DNA of 64,000 bases from Bolinopsis microptera (GCF_026151205.1 NC_087077.1:8361983-8425982); one strand, 5' to 3'. Shown: positions 1-33,879, counted from the stretch's first letter. Notes: generated by a model from the sequence alone, not told the origin. Translations and numbers: made by a program.

Positions 1-444
1 GAATTTTGTTTTGATTCTCGATTAGTCTGCTCGCTATTTATGACATGGCATTTTCTCTCAATTTCATATCGAATCGATGGCGAACAATTCTCACTTCTTT
101 TCTATTGCACATTGCCGTCCGATACCCGTCCCGAATTATACACAAAGAGCTGAGAGCTTAGTCAGCTTTACTTTAATGTATTTTTTTATGAACGTACTAA
201 TTTCTTGATAAGAGTTGTTTTTTTTTAATATGGTGAAAAAGGCAACACGAATTCATCTCTTGAATTAATAAAAAATGATGATCCAGATCAGTGATGATCA
301 CTTCCCCACAATATCTTAATGAGAACCTGCTCACCGCTCACCACTTCTAGCTTCTTGCCATGTATTACTTAGCATGATAGTCAAGCTTCATCACCTGAAT
401 TTTTTTTGAATATTTATCACCCAGCGGGTATACTTACCGGTAAG
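1..444. other. AT-rich flank upstream of the oxygenase gene
   Basis: No reading frame or RNA gene is recognisable here. The stretch holds T-rich tracts and must contain the 5' end and promoter of the oxygenase that starts at 445, but no convincing TATA box or splice pair could be fixed by eye. Confidence 0.4.
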
Positions 445-2569
445 ATGGCAACTTACAATAAAAGAGAACTACCAAAACTGGACTTGGACCTACTGAACGG
501 TTCTGAGGCTGACCTAGCTGACCTAGTGTTGATAGCAGAGAGATCACTGAAGGAGGTGGGATTCTTTGTTATCAAGAATCATGGAGTATCCGAGGATACC
601 ATCAGGCGAACTTTTGGTTAGTGTATAGTAGAAAAATTGAACACAAGTTTAGTTTTCCATAGTTATTAGTTAATCTGAACTTTTAGAGATGGAATTATTC
701 TGAACTGCATGAGCCACACAAAATTTAAATCAAGATGCTCTTAGCTGATGGACAATCCCCAAATTTGATGACCAACATAATCTTTTTTACTATTCAAGGC
801 ATATCTCGACGGTTCTTCGACCTGGACGTCTCACAGAAATCAAAAGTGAGAATGACCTCAGACTACCCTTACGGTTACGAGAAAGCCGAGATACTTTCCC
901 AATCTCTAAATGGAGAAGGGGTAACTCCTGATCCTAAGGAAACTTATAACATCAAGGTGAGGGAAGCTTACACAGGATGCCTTGTGAAGTATTGTTTCGG
1001 TATAGAGCAAAAGATCATCAGTGCTTACTAACCAGTCATTTGGTTTTTTTGGTCAAACTTAGACTTAGTTGGAAAAAACCAACGTTACTGACAGGTTGAC
1101 TGCTTCAGGTATCAGACCCGAGATGGCCAGATGAACCATTGGAGTTCAAAGCAATTGTGATGGAGTACTGCAATGCCATGTGGACCCTCGCTAGGAAGAT
1201 CCTGCGTCTCTTTGCTCTGGTGCTACGACAGAGCGAAGACTTCTTTGATGACAAATTTCCCACAGGTAAAGCACTGATTTCGAGCATATCCTTCCATTGT
1301 AACTGAAACCCAGCATAGCTTAAACTTCTAATCAGGTTCATTAAATAAAATGTATTCGGAAACGAATAGAGATTCAAGAAACTTTAATTAAGAGCCTAGA
1401 AGGTACTGAACATAAGTTGACCGTGTGCTCGTTGTGTCCACTGTCCCTCCCCACACCAATGTAATTGTAAACACTGATTATATCCCAGATAATATGACAG
1501 TATTCCGTCAACTGAACTACCCTCACGTGGCCCCGGGTCCGGACCGGATCAGAGCCTCACAACACACGGATTACGGAGTACTGACTATACTGGCTCAAGA
1601 TAACGTTGGGGGACTTCAGGTCAAACTTCCGGGACAAGAATGGGAGGACGCGTCAACTCCACAGGGCTGTCTTCTTGTTAACATTGGTACGAGAATAAAT
1701 ATGTAAATATTAGGTGAAATCATATGAAGTTAGAAGTGAGAGTACAGGGAAACTGTTTGTGGGAACAAATTGCTGAGACTCAATATCACAAATTAGAAGG
1801 TTGCTCTTACTGTTATAAAACTGCAACACTAAAAGAAAAGATAACGAGTATAAAGGATATTAGTGTTATGTGCAGTTATGCCAGTGAAACTGATGTACTC
1901 ACCTTTAGGTGTTAGCTCTAGTAGAATCGCCGGAACTATATAGTCGTTCATGTTAAACGTGATATGGAAATAGAGGGTGTTGTTAGCTAATAGGGGGTGG
2001 GTTGTGTGTTGTAACAACAAGATTGCAGATAACATCCGGTATGATCCAGGTGACATGATGCAGAGGTGGAGTAACGACAGTTGGAGGTCCACTCTCCACC
2101 GGGTGGTGAAGAAGGAAAGTGCTAGTCAGACTGACAACAGGCGACAGTCCATGGTATTCTTTGTTAACCCTGGCAAGGACGTTATGGTAAGTAGACTTGC
2201 GATTTTCCTATTTCCGTGTTGTGCTAAGAGTAAGAGTATTGAGTTAAAGACACTTGATATCTTGATATCAGATATGCATGAATATAAGATCGCATTGTTG
2301 ATCGTGTTGCACTTGCATGTGTCTTCGAATCTAAAATAAAATAAATTATATCCAGTCACTAGTGCCGATATTGCTAATTGCATAAATTTTAACAACTAAT
2401 AAATAATTAAGAGTACTAACCTGCTATCAACCTGCAGATTGAGTGTATCCCCGACTACCAGGCAACAGGAGAAGAAGCTAAGTACTCCGCCATCAAAGCT
2501 GAGGAGTACGTCCTCGCCAAACACTACAGCACCATACCCAGCATCCTGGCTTCTGCCGGGGAAAAGTGA
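445..2569 (+). CDS. 2-oxoglutarate/Fe(II)-dependent oxygenase, isopenicillin-N-synthase-like, six exons
   Basis: Coding exons are 445-616, 799-956, 1109-1265, 1489-1686, 2050-2186 and 2438-2569. All junctions are GT-AG and phases agree, giving 317 aa, the usual length for this family. The N-terminal DIOX_N region (about residues 10-50, with a GFFVIKNHG stretch) precedes the double-stranded beta-helix. I see the Fe(II) triad as H188-T-D190 (QHTDYG) and H245 (STLHRV), and the 2-oxoglutarate-binding R260-Q-S262. Such enzymes are soluble and use O2, Fe(II) and usually 2-oxoglutarate to hydroxylate or cyclise small molecules; the substrate cannot be read here. Homologues include plant ACC-oxidase-like and fungal IPNS-like proteins, and ctenophore IPNS-like proteins have been linked to coelenterazine synthesis. 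The C-terminus here is ...ASAGEK, so it lacks an FYY ending. The start is the first in-frame ATG that leads into the conserved N-terminus. The gene converges on the PKA regulatory gene. Confidence 0.88.
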
Positions 2570-4647
2570 TCAGATGTTGAGGAGAAACTTACTTTCCTTG
2601 CCACCACATATTTGATATGACATATGAGACAAAGTTTTATATTAGGACAGAGACTCAATTTTGATAGAGCAAATTCGCTTTCTTAATTAATTCCCTAACG
2701 CTCGCGCTTACAGTTCACGTGATACCATCACTTTTAATCTTTAAGTTTAGACATGGGATGCCTCGGTTGTTTTACTAAATAGTCGTTTTACTGAATGATC
2801 ATTTTATTGAATAATAATTCGTATAAAGAACTTGCTTGATGTTTAACTTTGAAAGATCGTGCATCAAAGTGTTAGCAAGCGTCAATCGGTATGCAATACC
2901 TATAATTCATAGTATAGGGCGCTACTTAAAACTGTACGTCGCGGTTACAACAAGCTGTTCCTATGTTGCGTAACTGGTAACGCCAAACGCAATGGTAATT
3001 GCACAATTCCAACAGCTGGTATAACTATATTACGCAACCTTAAATTGCACTAGCAGTTTTCCAGAGTTAATGATTTTTTAGAGTGCTATTTGAGCGATGA
3101 TTTAGATAAAGCAGCTAGTCATTTGGTGTCTGTTTGGTAACCGTCCTCCAGCCAAGGACGTCGCGACCAATCGTCTTACGTAACGAGATCTACATTTTTG
3201 GTGGGGCAAGTGCCCCAGGGCCTTATGTTCCAGTTGGACGAGGGTTAAAACGAAGTTTGGGTGCAGGATTAATCGAGATAGGGATCAGACCGTCATTTTA
3301 AATTTGTTGGTCATCATTTCGGTCGACAAAAACACATTATTTGTTATTCCTTCGACTATGGATTTACATATTGACAAAGCTAGCAAGAGCGTTTGTTTTA
3401 TGTATGCACAACTTTTAAATTCACGAGATTTATAGTTCTACAAGCATGTTTCTCACTTTATACTAATTGCACTCACGAGAAAAAACAGATTAAAATACGA
3501 TGTGTCGATGAAAAACAATAAATACAAATTATATAACATGTGTTCCAATTCAATATTCTAAAATATAACTAGTTCTGACAATCTAATTGTATTTCTACTC
3601 ACCCTGCTAAACTATATGGTAACCCAATCGATAATCATTAGTACTAATTCTAAAACGGTGTATTTTTCGAGGCAATTTAAATGAAATTCACTCAATTAAT
3701 GCTTAATGTTATTAAGAGTCTGTCTTAATTTCTTTGAGGCAAAACCTAATTCTTTCATCATATTTTATATCTAACAATAACACCCTGTGCTTCATTTAAA
3801 TTAAAAGTTATTAGAATTATTAATTGAAGCGTGGTTTACTCCTAGCAAAATAATAAAGAGGTAGTTTGTTGAGCAGAATAAGCTAACAAAAATAATTAAG
3901 TTAATCATGACAACTTTTCAACTGATCAAATCCACACCATTTACTTTTAGTCATTTTAGTTTAAATTTAACTATTTCTAACGTTTTAAATGTTGGTCGAG
4001 TAAAAGACCTGCTAGCAATCTGATTTCTCAAATAGTTAAACCCTGAAAACATTCGACTAGTCATGGTCAAAATTTTGAAATGACATTAACTAGAAATTAG
4101 AAAATATGGTCCAAATGGATATCTAAATTTGGCTTTGAAGCCACCGTATTATAAAAGAGAATTAAAAGGGTTAAATATGATAATATTGATAATCTAGCTC
4201 TTTAAAAATAGTTATGTTTCTTAATAGTTTAAAAGAAAAAGCCAACATTTCTTGTGCATCCAACACGTAATTTTCTAAATATACACTCAAAAAATATTAA
4301 CTTAAACTGTTAATTGAAAACGGCCCGTTTAAACACACGTCACAACTAATGTAACAATGATGTTCATGTCAACGGTACCTAACCTAATCTAAGAAATATT
4401 CCAGCACGAGTAACTGCTAGAAATTCCAGTACAAAATTCGCAAGTTTCCTTTTAAATACAAGTTCGGTCATCGGATAAAGTATAATAATTACCTGTATAT
4501 CACTCATGATATAATATAGTATTAACAACAAGCTCTCAGGGAGCCAAACAGCCCCAAACTTCCATTCTCTCGTTGAATTTCATAATTACAGCTGCTCACG
4601 GGATGACCATATATGGTAAAGTGCGCGAAAATTCAAAGATCAGCCCG
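2570..4647. other. Convergent intergenic region
   Basis: This 2.1 kb lies between the 3' ends of the oxygenase (plus) and the PKA regulatory subunit (minus). It is AT-rich and has no supportable gene. One AATAAA at 3517-3522 could serve plus-strand transcripts but is almost 1 kb from the stop. A more GC-rich patch near 3140-3300 has no recognised content. Confidence 0.5.
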
Positions 4648-25657
<21,010 letters not shown>

Positions 25658-25678
25658 ACTTTCTTTTTCCGAGTCTTC

Positions 25679-25690
25679 TTAATCAGCCAT
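25679..25690 (-). promoter_or_regulatory. Three-codon upstream ORF in the PKA-RI leader, next to a splice-acceptor-like site
   Basis: On the minus strand ATG-GCT-GAT-TAA lies 21 bases ahead of the main ATG (25657). A pyrimidine-rich tract ending in TTAG sits directly before the upstream ATG. It fits either a 5'-UTR intron or a spliced-leader acceptor. If used, the minimal uORF would dampen initiation or require re-initiation. The role is inferred. Confidence 0.4.
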
Positions 25691-25910
25691 CCTAACAGGA
25701 GAAAAAGTGAATTTAATCGGATCCTAAGTTTTAAGATTTAAATGATTTTATTGCACATCAAGTACTTTGCAGTTTATTGGTTATAAACGTTTTAATTTCA
25801 AGTTTTGAAAGATTTGAATGAAGTGGAATTTTGAAAATATTTTATTTGAATCTAGGACACACCTACACTGGACCAGCGAATTTGTACTGATTGACATCAT
25901 CTCAGCTATC

Positions 25911-25918
25911 TGACGTCA
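25911..25918. promoter_or_regulatory. Promoter-proximal CRE (TGACGTCA) of PKA-RI
   Basis: Exact palindromic CRE 254 bp upstream of the PKA-RI start codon, a normal distance for CREB-dependent promoters. If active, it would let cAMP signalling raise the level of its own inhibitor subunit. Confidence 0.55.
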
Positions 25919-26536
25919 ATAATAGCTCTCTACGATGGGCAGATATATCTCTTATTGATCTCTGATCGGAGGTCTATTTTAAAAGCTGTCTAATACTGAT
26001 CACGTCATAATATCAAGGTTCTTAAATACGAACCACTCAAGCTCAATAAAAGCGCAATCTGGAATTGTATAATACAGGCTAGGTATTTAACGATTATGTT
26101 ACATTTTACGACTAAGATTAGAAGATTGTCTGAGGAGGGGAGAGGAGGATGATCAAGTGCACGTCGTTGTGAAGATACTGGTATTATTAGGTATTCTCGT
26201 GTGCAGCATAACTTAAATAACTTAAATAAATCATATACATTCAGATGCAATCATGACCACTCGTTTAACTAATCACGTAACACATCTAACTCATACCTTT
26301 TTAAGGGTATTTGAGCTGTCATTTTCCCCCCAAAAATATCCGCATTACCAGTTCCAATGCTTCGTGGGGTGCCAACTGCCACTCGAGCGTTAAAATTGAC
26401 CTCGTTGTAGCGAGGATTAAATTAGCGAGACAGGCCTCTAAATCGTGGTCTCTAAATTGAGATTGTCAAAGAGTACCACAGGTTGCTACCGAATTTATTA
26501 GGAATAGATTGGCAAGCTGATCTGAAGTATCCGTCA

Positions 26537-26544
26537 TGACGTCA
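26537..26544. promoter_or_regulatory. Distal upstream CRE (TGACGTCA) of PKA-RI
   Basis: Exact CRE inside the longer palindrome CATGACGTCATG, about 880 bp upstream of the PKA-RI start codon. Confidence 0.45.
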
Positions 26545-26618
26545 TGATCAGGGAGGAGGGTAGGTATCTGATAAGACTCACTAATTAAACCTACTGACTG
26601 ACATAGGTGAGTAGGTGA

Positions 26619-26693
26619 GTGGGATGGCCAGAAGTGGGATGGCCAGAAGTGGGATGGCCAGAAGTGGGATGGCCAGAAGTGGGATGGCCAGGA
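26619..26693. repeat. 15 bp minisatellite (GTGGGATGGCCAGAA)n
   Basis: Five nearly perfect tandem copies, upstream of the PKA-RI gene. Confidence 0.9.
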
Positions 26694-28334
26694 GCCTCGT
26701 TTTGTGATTCGAAATAACGTAAAGATACTTTAAAATCAATTCGAGAAGATCATAGCTGTCTGATCGGATATGAGATCATTAAAACTCAATTTAAACTAAA
26801 TCAAACAGTCTTTCATTTATTGTATGTTAAAAAACTGGAAACAAAAAACACAAGATAAAATATATCATCATCTAGATTCTAGGAAAAGGGTCGCTAATAA
26901 CTTAAATCAGTTTAAGTGCTCGAGGCTACATTGGAATCATCATAATTCTTGACCTCTGCCTCGAGTAAACAATTATCTATATAATTGTAGATAATGTATC
27001 TATACTACTAACACGAAAACTGAAATCCGATGCCGACAAAGACATAATCATTAGAAAAATATTTACACTGTATCTCGAAAAAATGTAATAAGAACCTCGT
27101 ACAAATCTTCATCCAACATAACAGTTTCACAGTTATCTGACAAAAATATGACCGAACGAGAAGTAGCTCCAAATCCCAACAACTTATAGTGAATTTAAAG
27201 GTCACGGAATAATATCGTGAAGATATTTATATAAATATATAATATAAATATCGTGACAAGAAATAAAGCCACCAATATTTCACGGTAAAGTCGTCACGGA
27301 GAGTTCGTGGGTGGTCTACTACCGAGTCAGACACATTGCTCTCTCTCTCCCTCTAGCTCTCTAGAGAGATAGAGAGCTGGTTGAGTTGCTATCTCGTTAA
27401 AATCAACTCCGCCGTATTTTATTTTACTAATAATATACACAACGTATGATTGCAAATATAACTTAAGTTCAGGTTAAAAACTTTGTTTTGACTGGATAAT
27501 ATATGGTAATGTTCTGCGCCGCGCTTGGGAGTTATTTCCTAGTAGGTAAGTTTACGGACAATGAAATGGTTAACAACCTAGGGTCCACGAAACTATAATT
27601 TGGATTTTATTTCTATGAAATATTTATTCCCATAATGGTTGAGGATCTTTGACCTTAGGATGCCGAAAATAATCTTTCCAAGGAAACTTGCAAAAATCGT
27701 TACATTGCAACGAAGTTCCGATAATAGGGTATATTCTCTGTTTTATAGCGAACTCTACCGTGGTTCTTACTTGTATGGTTATGATCATCAAATCAATCGT
27801 CAATCTTACTTAAGCCAGAAATTCTACCAAAGATCACCGGACACTGAATTTGGCATGTTGCCCACTTAGTCGGTGATTATGTAATCTTACATTCCAGCTA
27901 GGACTACCCACAACCAGTTACCCGTAGGGATATCAGTGGTGATCGTGATATTATAATTCCAAGGGCATATTAAGGCAAAAGCAAGCTCGATATTACATGT
28001 ACTTAAAATCCAATCATGATATTTTTCATTTGAGTTATGCGATATATGCAATCATAACATTTTATAATCCTTATGTTCTGGCAGATCCAACGTAGGCCAT
28101 ACTACGCGAACATATTATTATATATGTTGTTATTACGGGTATTTAATAGCTGGTGAAAGATCTAAAACATCAGATGACAGTAGAAAATAATTTAAATAAA
28201 AAAGGAACTCTCAGTTTCTCAACGGTCATAAACTTGAACAGAAAACTATCCGTTAGAAGTCACGCTTGGCAGGGTGCCAAGAAATTAAATAAATTAGAAC
28301 ATGTCTGTCTGAGTCCTGACTATCTCTAATTGGT

Positions 28335-31300
28335 TTAATAATGGTTGGTGTTAAAGAGGTATGAACGTTTCTTGACCTCCTCGTAAACCAGCCAGGCTGT
28401 CGCGGATACAAGAGTTCTCCGAGCCAGACGCGGTGCAAATCCGGAGTAGAATCCAGAGATACCCGCTTCCTATCGAGCAAGGGGTTATCAATTAATTATT
28501 TCATTAAGTCGTGTAGTGTTACTGTTATTGAGTTACATATAATATTGATGTTTCTTTCTAGAGAATTTCTGATATCTTCTGAATAGATTCAGTGATGTCA
28601 TCATTGAGTCTATTCAGAAGAAATCAGAAATTCTGGACAGAAAGAATTTATTATTTGGGTTTTATTATAACAGATACTAGCGATATGTGCCGACAAAGTT
28701 CAATTAGAAATTTGATATTAGAATTTATCATACAACAATTTAAATATCTACGAATAGTTCTCACAGGGTATACAACAGGAAGATCCAAATGCTTAGCCCG
28801 ATTCACCGTTTTCGTTAACACGTACGTTAATAAATACCACAGTTACAGTAAACATACCATAGTTACAGTAAACATACCTTAGTTACAGTAAACATACCAT
28901 AGTTACAGTAAACATACCATAGTTACAGTAAACATACCATAGTTACAGTAAACATACCATAGTTACAGTAAACATACCTTGTAAAGTGCAGGTATGATTT
29001 TGTTGAGTCCAACACGCTGGGTCAAGTTGTTCTGTAGTTGGACACGTGTCTTGATAACATCAGCTGGGTGAGTTATGAGAGAGGAGAGAGACCCGGCTGC
29101 TAGCCCTGATATAGTCGTACTGACCACGCTATCTGATAATAATAATATGTCCGATAATGATAATATGAGACGGAGTATTGGTGCTGGATCTAGAAATTCG
29201 AGCTGATAATGCAGAAATTGGGCGCAGGCCTTGAAATTAGATATTTTTAACATGACCTTTTACACTTTTTATTTTTTCTAAAAAAGATACGTATTTGAAA
29301 ATTACATATCGAAATTATAATTCATAGAGTTTTATGATGAAGTGTAGTTGAAGAAGTGTTTGCACAAGACCAAGGTATTGTTTTATAATGTTCTCACGAC
29401 GTTATATCCCCGAAAAGTAGAGAACACTCGGTATTGATAATTGTACGTGTTTCTTGTTGTTTGTTTTATTGTACGCGTGTCTTGAGGATATGTTATCAAA
29501 CGTCTCTTGAGTCGCCATGATGTCGCCTTGACGAGCACCACGTATCACATAACTATATTATTTCATATATTACGAAACCATCGTAAAATATAAGAAATAA
29601 TATATCTTGACTTAATTTCATGCAGCGCGAGACGTCAATTACGTTCGGTCAGTATCGCGCACAGCATTCAATCGCCAAGGAATTATGCCATTACGGTATG
29701 TATCATGAAGTCGACACATTGAATCGATGATAATAATATGTAAGTGTAACGAGTTTATGAGCAATGAGACACGAGCAATAGATAATTATATATTTACATA
29801 TTGATGCTTTTCAAAGAAAGTTACAACGAATTCTTCATGTAGTGCATCCTGGGTTTGGACAGGATATGCCCGTTTAAAATATTTCCATCACATTACATTA
29901 CATAATTCTCAATAAATGTAATAGATTTGTAGTGTTATAATTAGTTTAAACCTAATATATTTACATATAATATTTGTATTCACGGCTATAGTTTTCACTG
30001 AATTAAACAGCTCTTAATGACAACTTTTTCATTCCCTCGGCATCTGTTTTATTTGGTCGACAAAGAGTTACGTAATGCTTTAATCGCTATTAAATATTAA
30101 TGTACTGGCAACTAAATGATCGCTTTACCATTCAACTATTCAAATATGCTATTTAATTCCTTCGCTCAGATCATAGAATTATATTAGTGACAACCGCATA
30201 AAACGCTAAACTGAAAAATTGAAAATGTCAAACAAATGAAAATGGATCTGTTTTAAGATCCAGTTTCGTGGGTGTTAACTGTAAAGATGCAAACTAATTT
30301 CAAATTTTGAACTATTTAAAAGCAATCGTTCATAATACCTCCTAAGAACTTGATGCAAAGTCCCTTTTGTAATATTTGACAAACTAAGTCACCTCACTCA
30401 CCCCTCAACTGTCTTAAAGTCTTTATCAAATTATGAAATTCTACCGGCAAATTGAAATGTCTTCTACCACGTAAACGGGGTAATATGTTAAGGGCCTGTT
30501 ATTGAGGGGGCAAGCAAATTTGGTTTTCTCAGAAACGATGTTGAGCAATGAGCATGGTGCTGATATGTAAGCTGCAGGGGCCGGGGAGAGGGGTAGAGGG
30601 GGGAGGGGCGCAGCTTGATAAGGACAAACACATGAAAACAGCGTCTCAAATATAAATAGTCTGTCTGATGAAGCAAAGTTATACTTAATAGACTTTCTGG
30701 TATTAATAAACGTCAATTGCGGTTGAAATTTTAGCGTGAGGCTGGGAAGCAACAGAAAATTTTTACGGAACCCGATTTGCCGAGATTTTGGGCCGGAATG
30801 ATCAACTTACTTTGACTTACTTGCATTAATAAATACATTTTAACCATAACACAAATATAACATATGAGAAAGAGTCACAATCATCACTGATAGGCGTCAT
30901 TTTCATATTTACTGTCCTAAAATATCCTCAAGTACAACTTGATAATTGTATGGCCACTCGCCCACTTACTTTAGAGGAGACTGCCCCAATCTCCCAACCC
31001 CCCTCCCCCCTCTCCTGCCGCTGTTAAGATGAGCGATTTTACATTACACAACTCACCGCTAAGCTAACACAAAAAATAACAGGAAAACTAAGCTATTGAT
31101 ATACTGAGTAGTGAGTACTAAGCATCGGGAGGCGAGCAGCCGATGTAATCCAATACGCTGTCTTCCCAATTAATTAAATAATAATGGGTGTTTGATATGG
31201 TGTTACTTACTTTTGTTTCAACACAAAGCTATTGAAATACGACACTAGTGTTGCGTGAGATGAACTGAACTGAAACCCCTGGTCCCGTGCCAGCCCCTAA

Positions 31301-33879
31301 CAAGCTGATTGTTCCGCTATTTGATATAACATGTGTGTAGGAACCACGGTTACGGTGGTTACCACGGTTACGGTGGTTACCACGGTTACGGTGGTTACCA
31401 CGGTTACGGTGGTTACCACGGTTACGGTGGTTACCACGGTTACGACGGTTACGGTGGTTACCACGGTTACGGTGGTTACCACGGTTACGACGGTTACGGT
31501 GGTTACCACGGTTACGGTGGTTACGACGGTTACGGTGGTTACCACGGTTACGGTGGTTACCACGGTTACGGTGGTTACCACGGTTACGGTGGTTACCACG
31601 GTTACGGTGGTTACCACGGTTACGGTGGTTACCACGGTTACGGTGGTTACCACGGTTACGGTGGTTACCACGGTTACGGTGGTTACCACGGTTACAGTGG
31701 TTACCACGGTTACGGTGGTTACCACGGTTACGGTGGTTACCACGGTTACGGTGGTTACCACGGTTACTGTGGTTACCACGGTTACGGTGGTTACCACGGT
31801 TACGGTGGTTACCACGGTTACGGTGGTTACCACGGTTACGGTGGTTACCACGGTTACGGTGGTTACCACGGTTACGGTGGTTACCACGGTTACCACTAGT
31901 TACGACTAGTTTTAGTGAGTAGACAGGGATCAGAATGTGTGTGTAATAAAATAACTCATGTTACACAGCAGACTGTAATACTTAATTAATAAGGGTATAG
32001 TTTGCAATACCAGGGTTTCACTGAAGTGACTATATCCAGCTACACTGACAATACCTTACAGTTTGTTTAAGCTTTATGCAACAGTTACCTGATCCAGAAA
32101 ATGCATTCTTCTTGAGATGGGTGTACACAGCGAGGTAGATGCCTGAGAAGGGCGCGTCACGTGCAATAGTTGCACCCAGTCCCCGGTATAGACCCTGCAG
32201 CTTTTCTTGGGCCACGATAGCTCGGACTGCTCCGTGGATACTTTTGTAGCCGAACTTTCCACTCTGCAACGTTTTAGTAGGTTAGTTTGAGTTTAAATTT
32301 TTTTAAACAAGACGAAAAATTTGATGAAATCTTAATGTTGAATATTGAAATTCTACCGAATCTATTAAGAATAAAAGCGAAAATTTAGATTCAATTTGTA
32401 GCTTTATAGGGTGAGACTGATAACTATTATAACATGATTTCATCTATAATAAGTCAATAAAGCTTAAGTAAAAACATTATTTTGACCAAGCCACATACAT
32501 AAAATTGGACCATAATAGAAAGTATCGTTACAAGGAATTATGCTATTTTACTTTTAAAGTGCTGCATACCTCATATCGAGTTTTAATAAGAGTTAGAGGT
32601 TGAACAAAGATGACAGTTATTGTTCTTGAAGTGGCGCCTATCATCACGGCAGAGGATGGTCCTACATCTGCACCAAACATCTCTTTTATCTGAGAAAATA
32701 TTGACCATACATAAAACAAATAACCAATAACTGAACAAGTTGTGATTTACATGCTATACATAGAGACAAAGATTTAAACAAAAGAAAAATAAAGCCACTG
32801 TTGTTGCATGAAGGGTTAAATGCAGATTACAGGAGTGTAGGAAGAATTCATTCCTTAAGACAAATTTCGTTATATTGAAACTGTGTTTGAAAATGATCTC
32901 TATTGCCAAATTGCTCAGCTAGGCTTTTTACACTTGCAAAATCATCAAAAAAACTTCGCCATTAGTATCCATTTGCCAAAAGAATTTGGACAAGATGCAG
33001 CCTTTGCTCACACCATCCTGCTGTAAACTTTAAATTTTTTACAGGCATGGTATGGTTGACACTGAAAGTTTTACTGTTTTTGAAATTCAGGCTGTGGCCA
33101 AAGCGTGTGCTAAATTTTAAAAACTCTAACATTTTGGCCCCCTCACGAAGAAAATCATTCCTACACCCCTGGACCCTGGTTAAATGAGACAGAGAATTGA
33201 TTAAAGATGATTAAAGATAAGTAAAAGCATTCAAGATCCAAAATAAACCTCTCCAATTGCTTCCTGAGCTGAACCAAACGATGGGGGGTTAGTACTCAAT
33301 CATTCAGTGAACCTTCCAATGGATCAAAAAATAACTCGAATATATGGTGGCATGTCCACCGGACCTGAGACAAAGTTACAAAGTAGCAGGCAACTCCAGG
33401 AATCGTCTTCGCAAGAGAAGGCCTAAGACCAATCCACCATGATCGTTGTACTAATCCTTTATAGAGTTGAGCTTTGCTTGAAAACAACCCATGCCCTCTG
33501 AAAATGTTAATTGCATGTTATAAATGCCTGTACATCCCTGCCACTTTAGTGGCCTGTCTTTTCCTTGAATTAAGTAGTCTTGGACAGAATGTGATGCACG
33601 AAAAGGGCTTTATTTTAAGTAGTATTATATTGCCACTCTTTGTATTTATAAAATTGGCAAAAAATTACAAATTCCATAGTTTCATTGAAAATTTACTTTT
33701 TAATTGGTGTCATATCTAGGACATAGTATGGCATTGTCATAAAGGTTTTAAAATTTAGAAACCTACCTTGGAGAACTTTTATTTGCCTGTAGTTGTGTTT
33801 TGATGAAATCCAGAGGCTGGAAAAGGACAGTACAGATGAGCCCACTGGTTGCTCCACCAACAAGAGAAACGATTGCGCT
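28335..33879 (-). CDS. SLC25A38: Mitochondrial carrier, SLC25A38-like (glycine/heme pathway), 5' exon not found
   Basis: Minus-strand exons 33879-33767, 33497-33365, 32689-32570, 32263-32089, 29132-28978 and 28469-28335 join in phase into 276 aa ending at TAA. Three solcar repeats are visible with their signature motifs: FQPLDFIKTQ, VQPLTLIKTRYE and THPADVIKTRVQ. Family-specific stretches include GLRPSLAKTIPGVACYF, ESGKFGYKSI..., RDAPFSGIYL and the C-terminal RRTLVSATAWLVYEE. Human SLC25A38 (304 aa) imports glycine into mitochondria for heme synthesis and sits in the inner membrane. About 20-25 N-terminal residues, encoded by an upstream exon, are missing; the first exon listed opens in phase 0 (SAIVSLVGGATSG). 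That exon may lie beyond the foldback element at 34545-39698, which would then be intronic. Confidence 0.92.
28838..28980. repeat. 20 bp tandem repeat derived from a 5' splice site
   Basis: Seven copies of AGTTACAGTAAACATACCAT end exactly at the donor of the carrier exon 29132-28978. On the coding strand each unit begins with GTATGTTTACTGTAACT, the same as the authentic intron start, so the real donor is followed by six copies spaced 20 bp apart. Confidence 0.88.
29254..31330. other. Carrier intron, no gene seen
   Basis: AT-rich intron with a G-rich tract at about 30575-30612 and a C-rich tract at about 30993-31025 that are roughly complementary. No exon is supportable on either strand. Confidence 0.5.
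31339..31896. repeat. 18 bp minisatellite (GGTTACCACGGTTACGGT)n
   Basis: About 30 copies, some with a 12 bp variant unit (GACGGTTACGGT). It lies in the intron between carrier exons 32263-32089 and 29132-28978. The unit has no stop codon in several frames, so frames reading (GGYHGY)n and (VVTTVT)n stay open for nearly 190 codons. I see no splice sites or start context that would make it coding. Confidence 0.95.

Larger units (their letters stand above)
25658..28334. other. Region between PKA-RI and the mitochondrial carrier, includes the PKA-RI promoter
   Basis: Both flanking genes run on the minus strand, so the PKA-RI promoter should lie in the lower-numbered part of this 2.7 kb. It has two perfect CREs (25911 and 26537), a 15 bp minisatellite (26619-26693), an AT palindrome near 27225-27275 and a CT/AG-rich patch near 27340-27380. 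No gene is supportable on either strand; the 76-codon plus-strand frame at 27639-27869 has no recognisable content. Confidence 0.5.

Noticed and set aside
27639-27869. 76-codon plus-strand frame rich in Tyr and Arg
   Set aside because: No domain, no splice support and ordinary length for random AT-rich DNA.
31297-31909. Glycine/tyrosine- or valine/threonine-repeat proteins
   Set aside because: Minisatellite within an intron of the carrier gene; several frames are open at once and there is no gene structure.
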